A stretch of 18,150 nt of DNA from Bondarzewia mesenterica (GCA_004802705.1 SGPL01000039.1:28455-46604); one strand, 5' to 3'; shown: positions 7,764 to 17,286, counted from the first letter of the stretch. The notes: a model not told the origin generated them from the sequence alone. A program made the numbers and translations.

Positions 7764-10509
7764 AGCCTTACATTTATCAGATTAATAAGTCTGATGATCA
7801 TAAAAAAAAGTAAAAAGTTTAAATTTTTTAAACATTGTTCTTTATTGCTAGCTACAGAATTCAATTTAAAATCAGCATTTATAGTTGCTAATATTCCATT
7901 AATAGATTTAGTTGAGCGGTTAACAAGGGAACAACTATTTGCTATAGCGAATGAACACAAAATGCGTATAAATGGTAGAACATCAATATCAAGTTTAAGA
8001 GATATAGTCAAGGTGCTTAATTGTACTCAGCACACGACTGTGTTTATTATGGTTGATCATACTATGGAATTAAATTCAACGCAAAAGAAATCCACAACTA
8101 AAATTAGCAAATCTTTATTTCCACCAATTGTGCCAAATAAAGATCTCATTACTACTATAATTAATAATTTTTGTAATGCAACTACACTTGAATCAATTGA
8201 GGAATCAGCATGTGCTGTGTGTGCATCTTTGATTGTTAATACAAGCTTGCATTCTTTATCAAAATGTAACTTGGATTTATCAATATTATCGCGACCTAAT
8301 GAAGGAATTATAAGATGTGAGCGATTTGCTTATGACGATCTCATACAAGAATTAAATGGGCCTATCTTGCTTTCAAATTGTGATTCAATTTGCAATTCAT
8401 GTTTATGCGAACTAAAAGCAAATAAACTACCACGTGAATCTTTAGCTAATGGAAATTGGATAAGAGAAATTCCATCACAACTCAAAGGATTAACATGGGC
8501 TAAAAAGATGCTTATATCGCGGGTTTATCATAATCAATATATAATCAAAGTATCATCTGGCATGCATAAAATTAAATCTAATACAGTATTTTTCTCAACA
8601 CCTACACCAAAAGTATATGCAAGATTACCCCCTAGTCGTGATGAGTTGAATGAAGTGCTTGCATATATTTATACTGGACCAATATGACCTACACAATTAG
8701 ATCATAGGTGAACACCTCTTTTAGTGTGAAGAAATAAAGTTGCCGCTGCACTTGAGTGGTTGAAATTAAATCATGAAGATTACAGCAATTTAGAAATATC
8801 ACAAGAGAATTTGAATTCATATAAAGATAATGAACCTGCAGTAGCATGTTTATATTATTCGAATCTATGACAAAATATGAAGCTGATGAAGAAGAAGGTG
8901 TAAATAATGGTGAATGTCCCTTTATTATACATGGATTGATAGGCGATAAAGTGGTGAATTCATCAACAAAAGTTTTGAAAACATTAGCATTGCAACATTT
9001 GACTCAAGGTGGCAAACTCTTAGGCATAGGTCATGCTGAAACACCTGAATCAATTTATCACAATCTACAACTATATCCTCAAATCTTTCCTTGGTTATTT
9101 CCTTATGGGTTAGGTGGTTTAGGAAATTCTAAAATAGCATTTAATATTCCCAAAAGTACTCAAAAGAAACAGCTATTTATGTATCATGATAAACAGTTTT
9201 AACTTGAGCCTTTGTTTCCTTTGACAGCATTTAATCATGAACAAATCAAAGATTCTACAACTAGTGGATATATTCTTGCAAATAAAAAAATATTTCCTAA
9301 TATTGTAAATAGACTCATGAATATAGATCAAGAGACACTATCAAATCTGATTGATAGATTGAAAGCAGGTGAAAAGGTGAAGCCTTCAACCAATGAAGAG
9401 AAAGCTTGTTTTCAAATTCTTAATGACATTGATCATGTAGCTGGACGTGTGGATGGTTTACAAACACAAAAGAAATATATGTATAATGAAATATGGGCTT
9501 TGACAGCCTACCTTGGTGCTCCTTCATGGTTTATTACATTTGCACCAGCTGATAATAAACATCCAATATCATTATATTATGCAGATACAGGGGAAATCTT
9601 TAAACCTAATTTAAAAATCTCAGATGATAATCGCTACAAGTTGATTGCAAATAATCCAGTTGCTGGAGCATGATATTTTAAACTAGTTATTGATGCATTT
9701 ATAACACATATCTTAGGAGTCAATACAAAGCATTTAGGCATGTATGGAAATACATCGGGTTATTATGGTACTGTTGAGCAACAAAGAAGATTGACTTTAT
9801 ATTTGCACATGCTTTTNTNGATAANNAANTCACTTACTCCACAAGAAATTAGAGATCGNTTGTTGCANTCAGACTCAGATTTTNAAAAGANAATGATTGA
9901 ATATCTTGAAGGTGTNCATCAAGGTGANTTTTTNACANGAACAATGGAGAATGTNAAAGANANATTTNCNNTGAAACAAAATAAAAATTCNGATCGATTN
10001 AAAGTGATAGAATGTCTTCCACAAGCTATGCCATTGACATGTGATAATTTTACTTGTGGTAATTGTGAATCTTATGAAAGAAATGAAATGTGGTGGACTG
10101 AATATAAAGAAGATATTGATGAACTTTTATTTCAATCAAATGTTCATGATTGCAGTAAAAGCCCTAATTGCATTATAGGAGTTTGCAAAGCAAGGTTTTC
10201 TCGTGAGATTCATCCATGTTCAACTATTGATATAGACACAGAATATATTCAAATGAAGAAAGGTGAAGCTTGGCTAAATATGTTTACTCTTTGCTTGACT
10301 TATTTATTATGATGCAACACTGATGTCACAAGTTTATTATCTGGTACAGCAATTAAGGCTGTAATTGCATATGTAGCTGATCATATAGTGAAAATACCTT
10401 TAAAAACACATATCATCTTTGAAACAATTAAAGCAATTTTTGAAAGAAATACAGAATTAATTAATGGAACTTTAGAGCAAAAAGAAAAAGCACAAAAACT
10501 ACTAGTTCA
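7764..10509 (+). pseudogene. Helitron Rep/helicase, 5' part, inactivated
   Basis: A+T-rich coding sequence in two frames matches fungal Helitron proteins. First comes a DUF6570-like region (CAVCASL, LANGNWIREIPSQLKGLTWA, KVYARLPPSRDELNEVLAYI), then TPLLV.RNKV and ALEWLKLNHEDY. Next is the Helitron_like_N Rep domain with YPQIFPWLFPYGLGGLG, PSWFITFAPAD, GYYGTVEQQ and NTDVTSLLSGTA. In-frame stops are TGA 8685, 8709, 8727, TAA 9200, TGA 9671 and 10310, and one base appears lost near 8866, shifting the frame. The HUH nuclease motif reads Tyr-Leu-His (Tyr codon 9800-9802), and the Rep tyrosine motif reads YVADH at 10370-10384 with the second Tyr replaced. Intact relatives nick and join single-stranded DNA for rolling-circle transposition, which this copy could not do. 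The frame is cut at 10509 by the gypsy insertion. Ns occur at 9817-9998. Confidence 0.85.
10505..10509 (+). repeat. Target-site duplication of the gypsy element, left copy
   Basis: GTTCA here is repeated at 17927-17931 on the other side of the element. Five bp is the usual duplication for Ty3/gypsy integrases. Confidence 0.9.
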
Positions 10510-11130
10510 TGTGCTATGTCCTTTCTTTTCTTTTCCGATTATGTAATTAGCTTAGTCACCTATATCACGAGGGGGTTAACTAGCCTTGTGATGCATCGCC
10601 CTGTGATAAGGGAGGACCGGGCACCTGCGGACTCAGACAAGGGGCTAGACTTAGTCTTAAAAAACCCACTAGTCGCACCGGCTGATCTAGGCTTAGCCAG
10701 ACTGGGGCCTAGATGTGTATTTATAGATTATCACATGTTATGGCACATGATCAGTTACGTGATACTTACTTAGCTTACTCATGCTTGGCTGACTGATGCA
10801 TGCTCAGCCTTGCTTACTGATACACCGAGTTAGCTGACTAATGCATGGACACACTGGTTAGCAGGCAGGGTTCACTAGACCTGCCCTAAACATATTTATG
10901 TATTTATACTGCGGCGCAGCACCTGTGGTATCCCAGTTTTCAGCACTTGGGAATTCGCCACAGGTAAGCTCGCCCCCTTTGTACTTATCTCTGTTTATAA
11001 TATATATTAACTTGGGAATTCACCACAGTTGTGAGCGTAAGGCCCTGCACTTTGAGACAACAGAACACTTCAAACACTCTACTCCCTATTTGGTGATTGT
11101 TTAGGGTTAGGGTTAGGCTGAGCCCTGACA
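10510..11130 (+). repeat. Left LTR of the gypsy element (621 bp)
   Basis: The LTR starts TGTGCTATG and ends CCCTGACA. Compared with the right LTR it lacks four bases (ATGA) near its start and differs at about 29 other positions by hand count. A TATA-like TATTTATA lies at 10901-10908. The stretch ends with TTAGGGTTAGGGTTAGG at 11101-11117. Short open frames inside it recur in the other LTR and are not genes. Confidence 0.93.
10964..11028 (+). other. Intron-like GT-AG segment in the left gypsy LTR
   Basis: This 65-nt segment starts GTAAGC and ends CCACAG, with ATTAAC about 16 nt before the AG as a possible branch point. The 19 bases before it (ACTTGGGAATTCGCCACAG, 10945-10963) are repeated with one change as its last 19 bases (11010-11028). 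It lies downstream of the TATA-like box and so within the likely transcript leader. Confidence 0.4.
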
Positions 11131-11623
11131 GTTGCTAAAAACTTCAACCATGCGCACCGCCACCAAACCCTTTGTTTTCACAGACTTTCCTTTGCCCGTA
11201 CACCGTAAGTCTCGACGTAAGCCACGCCTGACAGCCGCTAGTTTACGATACAACTTACGATACATGAATATTTACTATACTTACTCTTACACTAGCACTT
11301 TTAGATTAGCTTCGTTTTGCGGGGACTAGGGCACAAACCCTAAAGATACCCCAGAAAAGTGAACTGTTGGTGTTGACCCTTAAGTGGGCGGCATTCAAGT
11401 GTCCCAATCTAGAGTGTGGTAGTCAATCCCACCTAGAGCACTTGTTACAACTGCACTTTTCTATTTTACCTTTTATTCGGTCATTCTTGTACGATACCTA
11501 GGCTTAGCTGTCATAAGAGCGTGCAGCAGAGCCACATACAGTCAAAAACTAGGTTGCCCTACCTAGCTGTATGCAGTACGACAAGCGGAGATTCTGCATC
11601 ATTCGTCCCAGACATCAGTATAT
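11131..11623. other. Gypsy leader region
   Basis: The interior starts GTTGCTAAAAACTTC, which does not begin with the TGG expected for priming by a tRNA 3' end. A 65-codon open frame at 11132-11329 has basic residues (HRKSRRKPR) but no recognised domain. The rest shows no gene. Confidence 0.4.
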
Positions 11624-12110
11624 TTGCCAAATCTCAATTACCTTCAGTCAAGGCGAACAAGGATTTCTTCAGGTCGAACGCGTTATAATTCGCTGGGAAA
11701 TTCCCAAATTTATCGCGTATCTTCCTCTCCTATTTTCATCACAGAGTCCGTTTTCTCTCAAATCAACCCTACGTCATCCTGGCTGGGTTGCCTTCTGGTT
11801 ATGGTAGTGACTTTCATCATTACATTGCATCCACGAGTAGAGACTCACAGCCGGTCGATATTGACCTCCACGCCGATATACGTGCCCCCTCCCTCATTAT
11901 ATCAGACACCCCCAGAAACTCCCGTACACAGTCTCGCATGGCCAACCCTTCGGATAGTAACTTCCCCCCCCCCTATCTGCGCTAAATTCGCCAATCTGCC
12001 AGCTCCCTGATCCTGAAGGAGACTCAGTTCTTACACAAGGATTAAGCGGAGTATCTTTGGAGGAAGAAAATTGTTTTCCACCTTACGTACCACATCCTCA
12101 AAATACAGGG
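11624..12110 (+). pseudogene. Probable N-terminal extension of gypsy gag, frameshifted
   Basis: Ser/Pro/Thr-rich coding-like sequence runs in changing frames. The frame of 11624 is followed from about 11780 by the frame of 11788-11985 (GYGSDFHHYIASTSRDSQPV, ISDTPRNSRTQ). After a C homopolymer at about 11965-11973 a third frame (DPEGDSVLTQGLSGVSLEEE) leads without a stop into the ATG at 12111. This suggests that gag originally started upstream of 12111 and has since gained small indels. The assignment rests on continuity and low-complexity composition, not on a recognised domain. Confidence 0.45.
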
Positions 12111-12835
12111 ATGTCAGCAGAAAGTAGTGCAGTAGGAGGAGGAGGAGACGATCCCTTGGACTATGCCAAGATAGCCAAGCCGGAGCCTTTTGACAGAGAC
12201 GTCAACAAAATCAAAAAAATTCTTGAGGCAGTGTGAACTTACATTCATGCTAAAACTGAAAGAGTTTAAAGAAGACAGGGTGAAGATTATCTTCACTTTG
12301 TCTTATATGAGCAAAGGCACGGCAGCTGATTGGGTGGGGATTTACATAGTTGCGATGATAGCAGAGAAATGGGCAGATGATACGCCCTACATAGTGGACG
12401 ATTGGAAGAATTTCAAGGAGAAGGTGGAGGGAGCATTTTTGGTGGTCATGGCAGACATTGACGCCAAATTAAAAATGTCTCTCATTAAACAAGGAGCTCG
12501 CCGGGTGGACGAATACATCACAGAATTTCGTCTACTGATGGCGCACACACGGGCTACAATGAGGTAGCTCACATAGAATACTTCTGCATGGGTCTTAACA
12601 GGCTTTTAATGCTGAAAATCTTGATGACAGGAGAAGGACCCACGGACCTGGAGGATTGGTTCACAAAGGCGGTCAAATATGACCTTCTTTATAGAGAGAA
12701 CGAGGCTTGGGAGTATTGGAGTTTGACACATGCACGGTCAGATGCACGAGAGCAAAGCGTCATCGGGTGGACGTATCGTGACAGTAGGAGGATATGTCAC
12801 TGGGAGCAGGCATTGGACAGGTCATGGGCGGACGA

Positions 12836-12843
12836 TATATAAA
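12836..12843 (+). promoter_or_regulatory. TATA box of the solo LTR
   Basis: TATATAAA lies about 30 bases upstream of the CATCCCTCAGTCG block, where transcription of the parent element probably began. Confidence 0.55.
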
Positions 12844-12870
12844 CCTAGCACACTACGAGTACATCCCTCA

Positions 12871-13023
12871 GTCGCTTTCATTGTGACTGAGGTAAGATCT
12901 CATTCACACACTCACTACGATACATACTAACGTACCTATTGTACAGGGACTGAGAGTCCGGTTAGGTACGCAATCTAGTCGCTTTCATTGTGACTGAGGG
13001 ACTGAGAGTCCGGTTAGGCACGC
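12871..13023 (+). repeat. Unspliced and spliced-like copies of one block in the solo LTR
   Basis: A 21-bp block at 12871-12891 and a 25-bp block at 12947-12971 are separated by 55 bases. After a 6-bp spacer both blocks recur directly joined at 12978-12998 and 12999-13023. The 21-bp blocks are identical, and the 25-bp blocks differ at one T/C. Confidence 0.9.
12892..12946 (+). other. Intron-like GT-AG segment in the solo LTR
   Basis: The 55-nt segment starts GTAAGA, has a perfect TACTAAC branch point at 12925-12931 and ends TTGTACAG. Its exon context is GAG before and GG after. It is exactly the piece absent from the second copy of the block around it. Confidence 0.7.
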
Positions 13024-13425
13024 GCATACATCTCGGTTTCTAACAGGGAGAAGGCACACAGCAGTGGTCAGACCCAAAAGAAGACCACCATGGTGGCTAA
13101 GCCCCGGGCAATCTCTGAGGACCAAGTCAGGGGAAGTGGCAGTGGACAGAGAAGGACGTGGGATGGGCATGTTGTCCCGCGGCCACCACAAGGAAGGTTA
13201 GATGAGCTGATGGAAGTAGACGCAATGAAACAGCGCCGCCCGATCATTTGCTACAAATGTCAGAAGCCCGGCCACATCACGCGTGACTGCCGCTCGCAGA
13301 TCAACTTTAACGAGATGGACTGGAGTGAGATCTGGGCCCTTGTTCTTAAAGAAGAAAAGGGCAAAGGCAAAGCACAGGAGTTCGTGGAGGGCTCCTCAAA
13401 GGATTTTCAGGACGGAAGTGACTAG

Positions 13426-13590
13426 TTGGTACACAGTCGACTTCTAAAAATAGTTTCTCTGTTCTTTCAGATGCGGATGGACAAGGCGCAGAATCTGACA
13501 TGTTTGTACATGATTCGGAAATAAAAAAAATCTGTTGACCAGACCCTGATCACGAAGACTGAGGAAAAAGTACCCAAACACGTAAGAAGC
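13426..13590 (+). other. Gag-pol junction with a possible intron
   Basis: Between the gag stop at 13423 and the clear protease frame the coding signal is patchy. A GT-AG segment at 13429-13470 (GTACAC, CTAAAA, TTCTTTCAG, 42 nt) could be an intron. The following 13470-13540 reads ADGQGAESDMFVHDSEI in another frame before it ends at a stop. An A homopolymer at about 13521-13529 is a likely indel site. Confidence 0.35.
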
Positions 13591-14340
13591 ATGGGTATGG
13601 AAGATGGGCTCGAAAAGATGAAGATAGAGTTAAAGACCGTAGACACTGGGGCAGTGTTGATGGTCGACACTCTATTAGACTTTGGAGCAACGGACTTATA
13701 CGTTGATAGCACATTTGTGAAGGGCAACCTGCTTAATACGTGGTGGTTACCTAACCTTATTTCAGTCTATAATGTTGACAGAACAAAGAACTCAGACAGT
13801 TCGATCAAAGAAGTCATCGACTTCATTATGAAAATCAATGATCATATCGAACGAGCAACCTTTGCCATCACAAATCTTGGGCGGAAAGCAGTGATAGTCG
13901 GGAAATCCTGGCTTTCACTGCATAACCCTGAGATTGATTGAAAAATGGGTAAAATTGAATTCACACGATGTCCGACTCGATGTGTGGTTCGAAAGAAGCT
14001 AGATCGACAGAGGCGAAAGGCAAAAAGAATGCCCAAGCTCCAAGAAGTTGATGATGATGATGACAGTGATCGTGACACGTTCGTGGAAGTAGAAAGCGAT
14101 CAAGAGACATTTGTGGAGGATGTTTCAGATGAGGAACAGCTAGAGGAAGGGGACCATGTACTTTTCGTACTCATAGATTCCCGCCATGCAATAAACGCCA
14201 CTGAATCGAAGGCGACTAAGATGGCATTCGAGGCTAGTAAAAAGCAGAAGCAAACGAGCTTTGAGGATATATTAAGAGGACCCTACAAGGACTTCTTTGA
14301 CATATTTTCCAAAGAAGACTTTGATGAACTGCCACCTTGA

Positions 14341-15642
14341 AAGAAGTGGGATTATGCAATTGAGTTGACAGAAGACTGAAAACCCTTTCCCAGTAAAATA
14401 TACCCTTTGTCACAGGATGAGCAAGGACATTTAGACAAGTTTATAGAGGAGCACATTAAAAGTGGACGTATCCAACCGTCGAAGTCTCCGATGGCTTCTC
14501 CGTTCTTCTTTGTCAAAAAGAAGGATGGAAAACTTCGACCAGTGCAGGATTATCGGAAGCTGAATGCGATGACGATTAAGAACTGTTATCTGCTCCTTCT
14601 CATTTCTGAACTCATCGACATGCTCAAAGGGGCAAAGTTTTTTACCAAGCTGGACATCCATTGGGGGTATAACAATATCCAGATAAAAGAAGGAGACGAG
14701 TAGAAAGCGGCTTTCTTAATGAACCAGGGACTATTTGAACTATTAGTCATGTTTTTTGGACTGACTAATAACCCCGCAATGTTTCAGACAATGATGAACG
14801 AAATTCTTCGAGAGTTGATTCTAACAGGGAAGATTATCGTCTACATAGATGATATTCTTATTTTTACCAAAACCCTTGAAGAACATCGAGAATTAGTTCG
14901 CAAAGTCTTAGAAGTGCTGCGAAAGAACCACTTGTTTCTAAAACTGGAGAAGTGTGATTTCGAGAAACTAGAAGTGCCTTACCTTGGACTTATTATTAGC
15001 CAAGATAAGATTATGATGGATTCGGTTAAAGTAGCTGGAGTAAAAGATTGGCCCGAGCCAAAAAACATCACAGAGGTTCGATCTTTCACCGGCTTTTTAA
15101 ACTTTTACCGATGCTTCGTCAAGGACTTCTCTAATATCGCATGACCCCTTAATGACCTCACAAAGAAAGGACAGAAATGGCAATGGGGAGATTCAGAGAA
15201 AGAAGCCTTTCAGAGGCTTAAAGATATTATTACATCTGAATTTATTCTCATATTTCTTGAAGCGGACAAACCTTTCCTCGTGGAGGCCGATAGCTCAAAT
15301 TATGCGACCGGTGCAATTTTATCTCAACTCAGAGATGATGACAAGTGGCACCCAGTAGCATATTTGTCTAAAAGCCTAAACCCTGCTGAGCGCAATTATG
15401 AGATACATGACAAAGAAATGCTCATGATCATCAGGGCTCTAGAGGATTGGAGGCAATATCTGGAGGGAGCAAAGAGTCTGGTAACAGTACTTACCGACCA
15501 TAAAAATCTGGAGTACTTCATGAAGGCACAGAAGCTAAATAGGCGCCAAGCCAGATGGTCGTTATTCCTTTCACAATTTAATCTGGACCTGACACATAGG
15601 TCTAAAAAGTCGTCAGAAAAACCAGACGCTCTTTCTCGATGA
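14341..15642 (+). other. Reverse transcriptase and RNase H domains (decayed)
   Basis: The RT part shows [61 protein letters not shown] and the catalytic YIDD at 14842-14853, with the thumb reaching FTGFLNFYRCFVKDFS. RNase H follows with VEADSSNYATGAILSQ, PVAYLSKSLNPAERNYEIHD and VLTDHKNLEYF, and ends KPDALSR. The stops at 14701 (expected Trp before KAAF) and 15142 (expected Arg in ...IARPLNDLT) lie in conserved blocks. Confidence 0.93.
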
Positions 15643-17253
15643 GCTAATCACCCACGAGGGGAAAACAACAACAAGAACATTATATTGTTAAGGCCAGAAT
15701 ATATTAGGCTTAACATGACCTTTCTCATAAATTTGGACTTATTGCGAAAGATCTGGAGGGAGCAGAAAGAAGATGAGAAGATGAAGGAGATGATGAATGA
15801 TAGAAGTCAGCTGATGGACTGGGATGAGAACAGTGAGGGACTTGTCCTGCATAGAGGCAAGGTTTATGTTCCCGAGACTTGTCGAAAGGCAGTCTTAGAA
15901 TCATTTCATGACACGCCTATCGCCGGACACCCGGGCAGATGAAAAACACATGAGCTTGTGGCACGAGACTATTCATGGCCAAAAATGATGGTATACATCG
16001 CCAAATATGTCAAGGGGTGCGATAGATGCAATCGCACTAAGGTTTTCCCGGCTAAGCCAATGGGAACCTTACACCCTAGCGAGATACCATCTGGTCCCTG
16101 GCAGAACATTGTCATGGACCTTATAGTAGGCCTTCCCGATAGTCAGGGCTATGACTCAATTCTGATAGTACCTGACCAGTATACAAAGATGGTACATACG
16201 ATGGCGACCACTTCCACAGTGACTGCTGAAGGAGTTGCACGATTACTTCGTGACAATGTCTGGAAGCTTCACGGTTTGCCATCTAAAATTACATCTGATC
16301 GAGGACCCCAGTTCGCATCTCAAGTCATGAGAGAGCTAAACCGAATGCTAGGGATAAAGACAGCATTGTCTACAGCTTACCATCCTCAGACGGACGGACA
16401 AACAGAGCGGATAAACCAAGAAATAGAACAATATTTCTGCCTATTTGTAAACCACCGTCAGGATGATTGGACTGAGTGGCTCCCTATCGCGGAATATACC
16501 TACAACAACAAAGTACAGGCCTCAATGAAAGTCTCGCCTTTCTTTGCCAATTATGGTTACCACCCGCGTATGGGCTTCAAACCCCACACACAGACCAAAG
16601 TAGAAGCTGTAGATGACTTCATCAGTAGGATGAAGAAAGTTCATGAAGAACTAGAGTCGGTTCTTAAAAAGGCCCAAGAAGACATGAAGCAGTTCTATGA
16701 CGCTCATCGCAGGGAAGCACCGAATTATAAACCTGGTGATAAAGTTTGGCTCGATGCATTGGACATTACAACTGATCGACCAATGAAAAAGTTGTCCGAC
16801 CATCGTCTTGGTCCCTTCTTAATCACAAAGAAGATCCAAAGCCATGCTTATAGGCTGAAACTTCCCCAAACGATGAAAGTTCATCCTGTCTTTCACGTTT
16901 CAAAATTAAAACTCTACGTTCCTGACGAGATTTCTGAACGTCACCCTCAACCTCCCCCTCCACCAATTGTCAGAAGAGGAAGTGATGATCCAGAGTACGA
17001 GGTGGAAGAAATTGTGAACAGCAGGATACAGCGAAAATGCCTAGAATACCTAATTCATTGGAAGGGTTACCCGACCAAAGAAAACACATGAGAATCTGCA
17101 GACGTGGTAAAACACGGTGCACCACGAGTTGTTGCAAAATTTCATCGGGATTATCCTGAGGCTGTGAACTCATTGGATAAAAATCCAAGAGTTTACATAA
17201 CCACTCCAATCGATTGGGCAGAAGCTAGGCATGTCTGCAAAATTCGACGATAG
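15643..17253 (+). other. Integrase with GPF motif and chromodomain (decayed)
   Basis: The HHCC zinc domain is visible as FHDTPIAGHPGR and CDRCNRTK, split by TGA 15940 where Trp is expected. The catalytic triad is intact: Asp at 16117 (MDLIVGLP), Asp at 16297 (SDRGPQF) and Glu at 16405 (DGQTERINQ), with 35 residues between the last two. HRLGPFLITKKI is the GPY/F motif. The C-terminal YEVEEIVNSR...YLIHWKGYP at about 16995-17090 is a chromodomain, cut by TGA 17089 where the Trp of the ENTW motif is expected. In intact elements the chromodomain directs integration to marked chromatin. Confidence 0.93.
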
Positions 17254-17286
17254 AAAGAGATGATTGGATTCCGAGACGAAACCCCT

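Larger units (their letters stand above)
12714..13045 (+). mobile_element. Solo copia-type LTR inserted in gypsy gag
   Basis: The 332-bp segment starts TATTGGAGTTTGACAC, where the expected TGTTGGAG-type start has one G to A change, and ends TCTAACA. It is flanked on both sides by GGGAG (12709-12713 and 13046-13050). It holds a TATA box at 12836-12843 and, just downstream, the CCCTCAGTCG motif also seen in the copia LTR at the window start. No element interior is present, so it is a solo LTR left by recombination between two LTRs. Removing it restores the gag frame. Confidence 0.85.
12111..13425 (+). pseudogene. gag: Gypsy gag, broken and interrupted by a solo LTR
   Basis: From ATG 12111 the frame reads MSAESSAVGGGGDDPLDYAK to about 12213. 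There an extra A in an A run shifts it into the frame of 12190-12567, which has the retrotransposon gag pattern (KKFLRQCELTFMLK, GTAADW, WKNFKEKVEGAF, YITEFRLL). A second shift near 12558 leads into 12560-12713 (YNEVAHIEYF, LEDWFTKAVKYD). The solo copia LTR at 12714-13045 follows. Skipping it and one GGGAG copy continues the frame (NEAWE then KAHSSGQ) to a CX2CX4HX4C zinc knuckle, CYKCQKPGHITRDC, at about 13249-13290, and a TAG at 13423. Intact gag forms the virus-like particle, but this copy cannot. Confidence 0.85.
13591..17253 (+). pseudogene. pol: Gypsy pol polyprotein with eight in-frame stops
   Basis: One frame spans protease to chromodomain without a shift and ends at the natural TAG at 17251. 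Premature stops are TGA 13939, 14338 and 14377, TAG 14701, and TGA 15142, 15640, 15940 and 17089. Protease: the active-site Asp at 13678 is present, but the usual Ser after it is Phe (DFGAT), and GKSWLSLHNPEID sits before the first stop. An acidic linker (DDDDDSDRD) follows at about 14050-14140. RT, RNase H, integrase and chromodomain are described separately. Where conserved residues can be judged, the stops replace Trp or Arg. The length of about 1,220 codons is normal for a fungal chromovirus pol. Confidence 0.93.

Noticed and set aside
10516..11104. Open frames of 85 and 68 codons that recur at 17264-17569 and 17694-17900
   Set aside because: They recur only because they lie in the two LTRs. 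They have no domain and overlap the promoter and leader.
11101..11117. Interstitial telomere or healed chromosome end
   Set aside because: The same TTAGGG units are at the same place in the other LTR, so they belong to the element.
11131..11148. Gypsy primer-binding site
   Set aside because: The sequence after the left LTR does not start with TGG, and I could not match it to any tRNA or to a self-priming complement within the LTR.
13842..14078. Minus-strand Ser-rich frame over pol, and similar minus-strand frames at 14431-14661 and 16970-17209
   Set aside because: They are shadows of the pol coding frame.
8685..17091. Reassignment of TGA as a sense codon, since most in-frame stops are TGA
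   Set aside because: The replaced residues would be both Trp and Arg, TAA and TAG also occur, and the host-like genes end normally at TGA (5773). Mutation of CGA and TGG explains it better.
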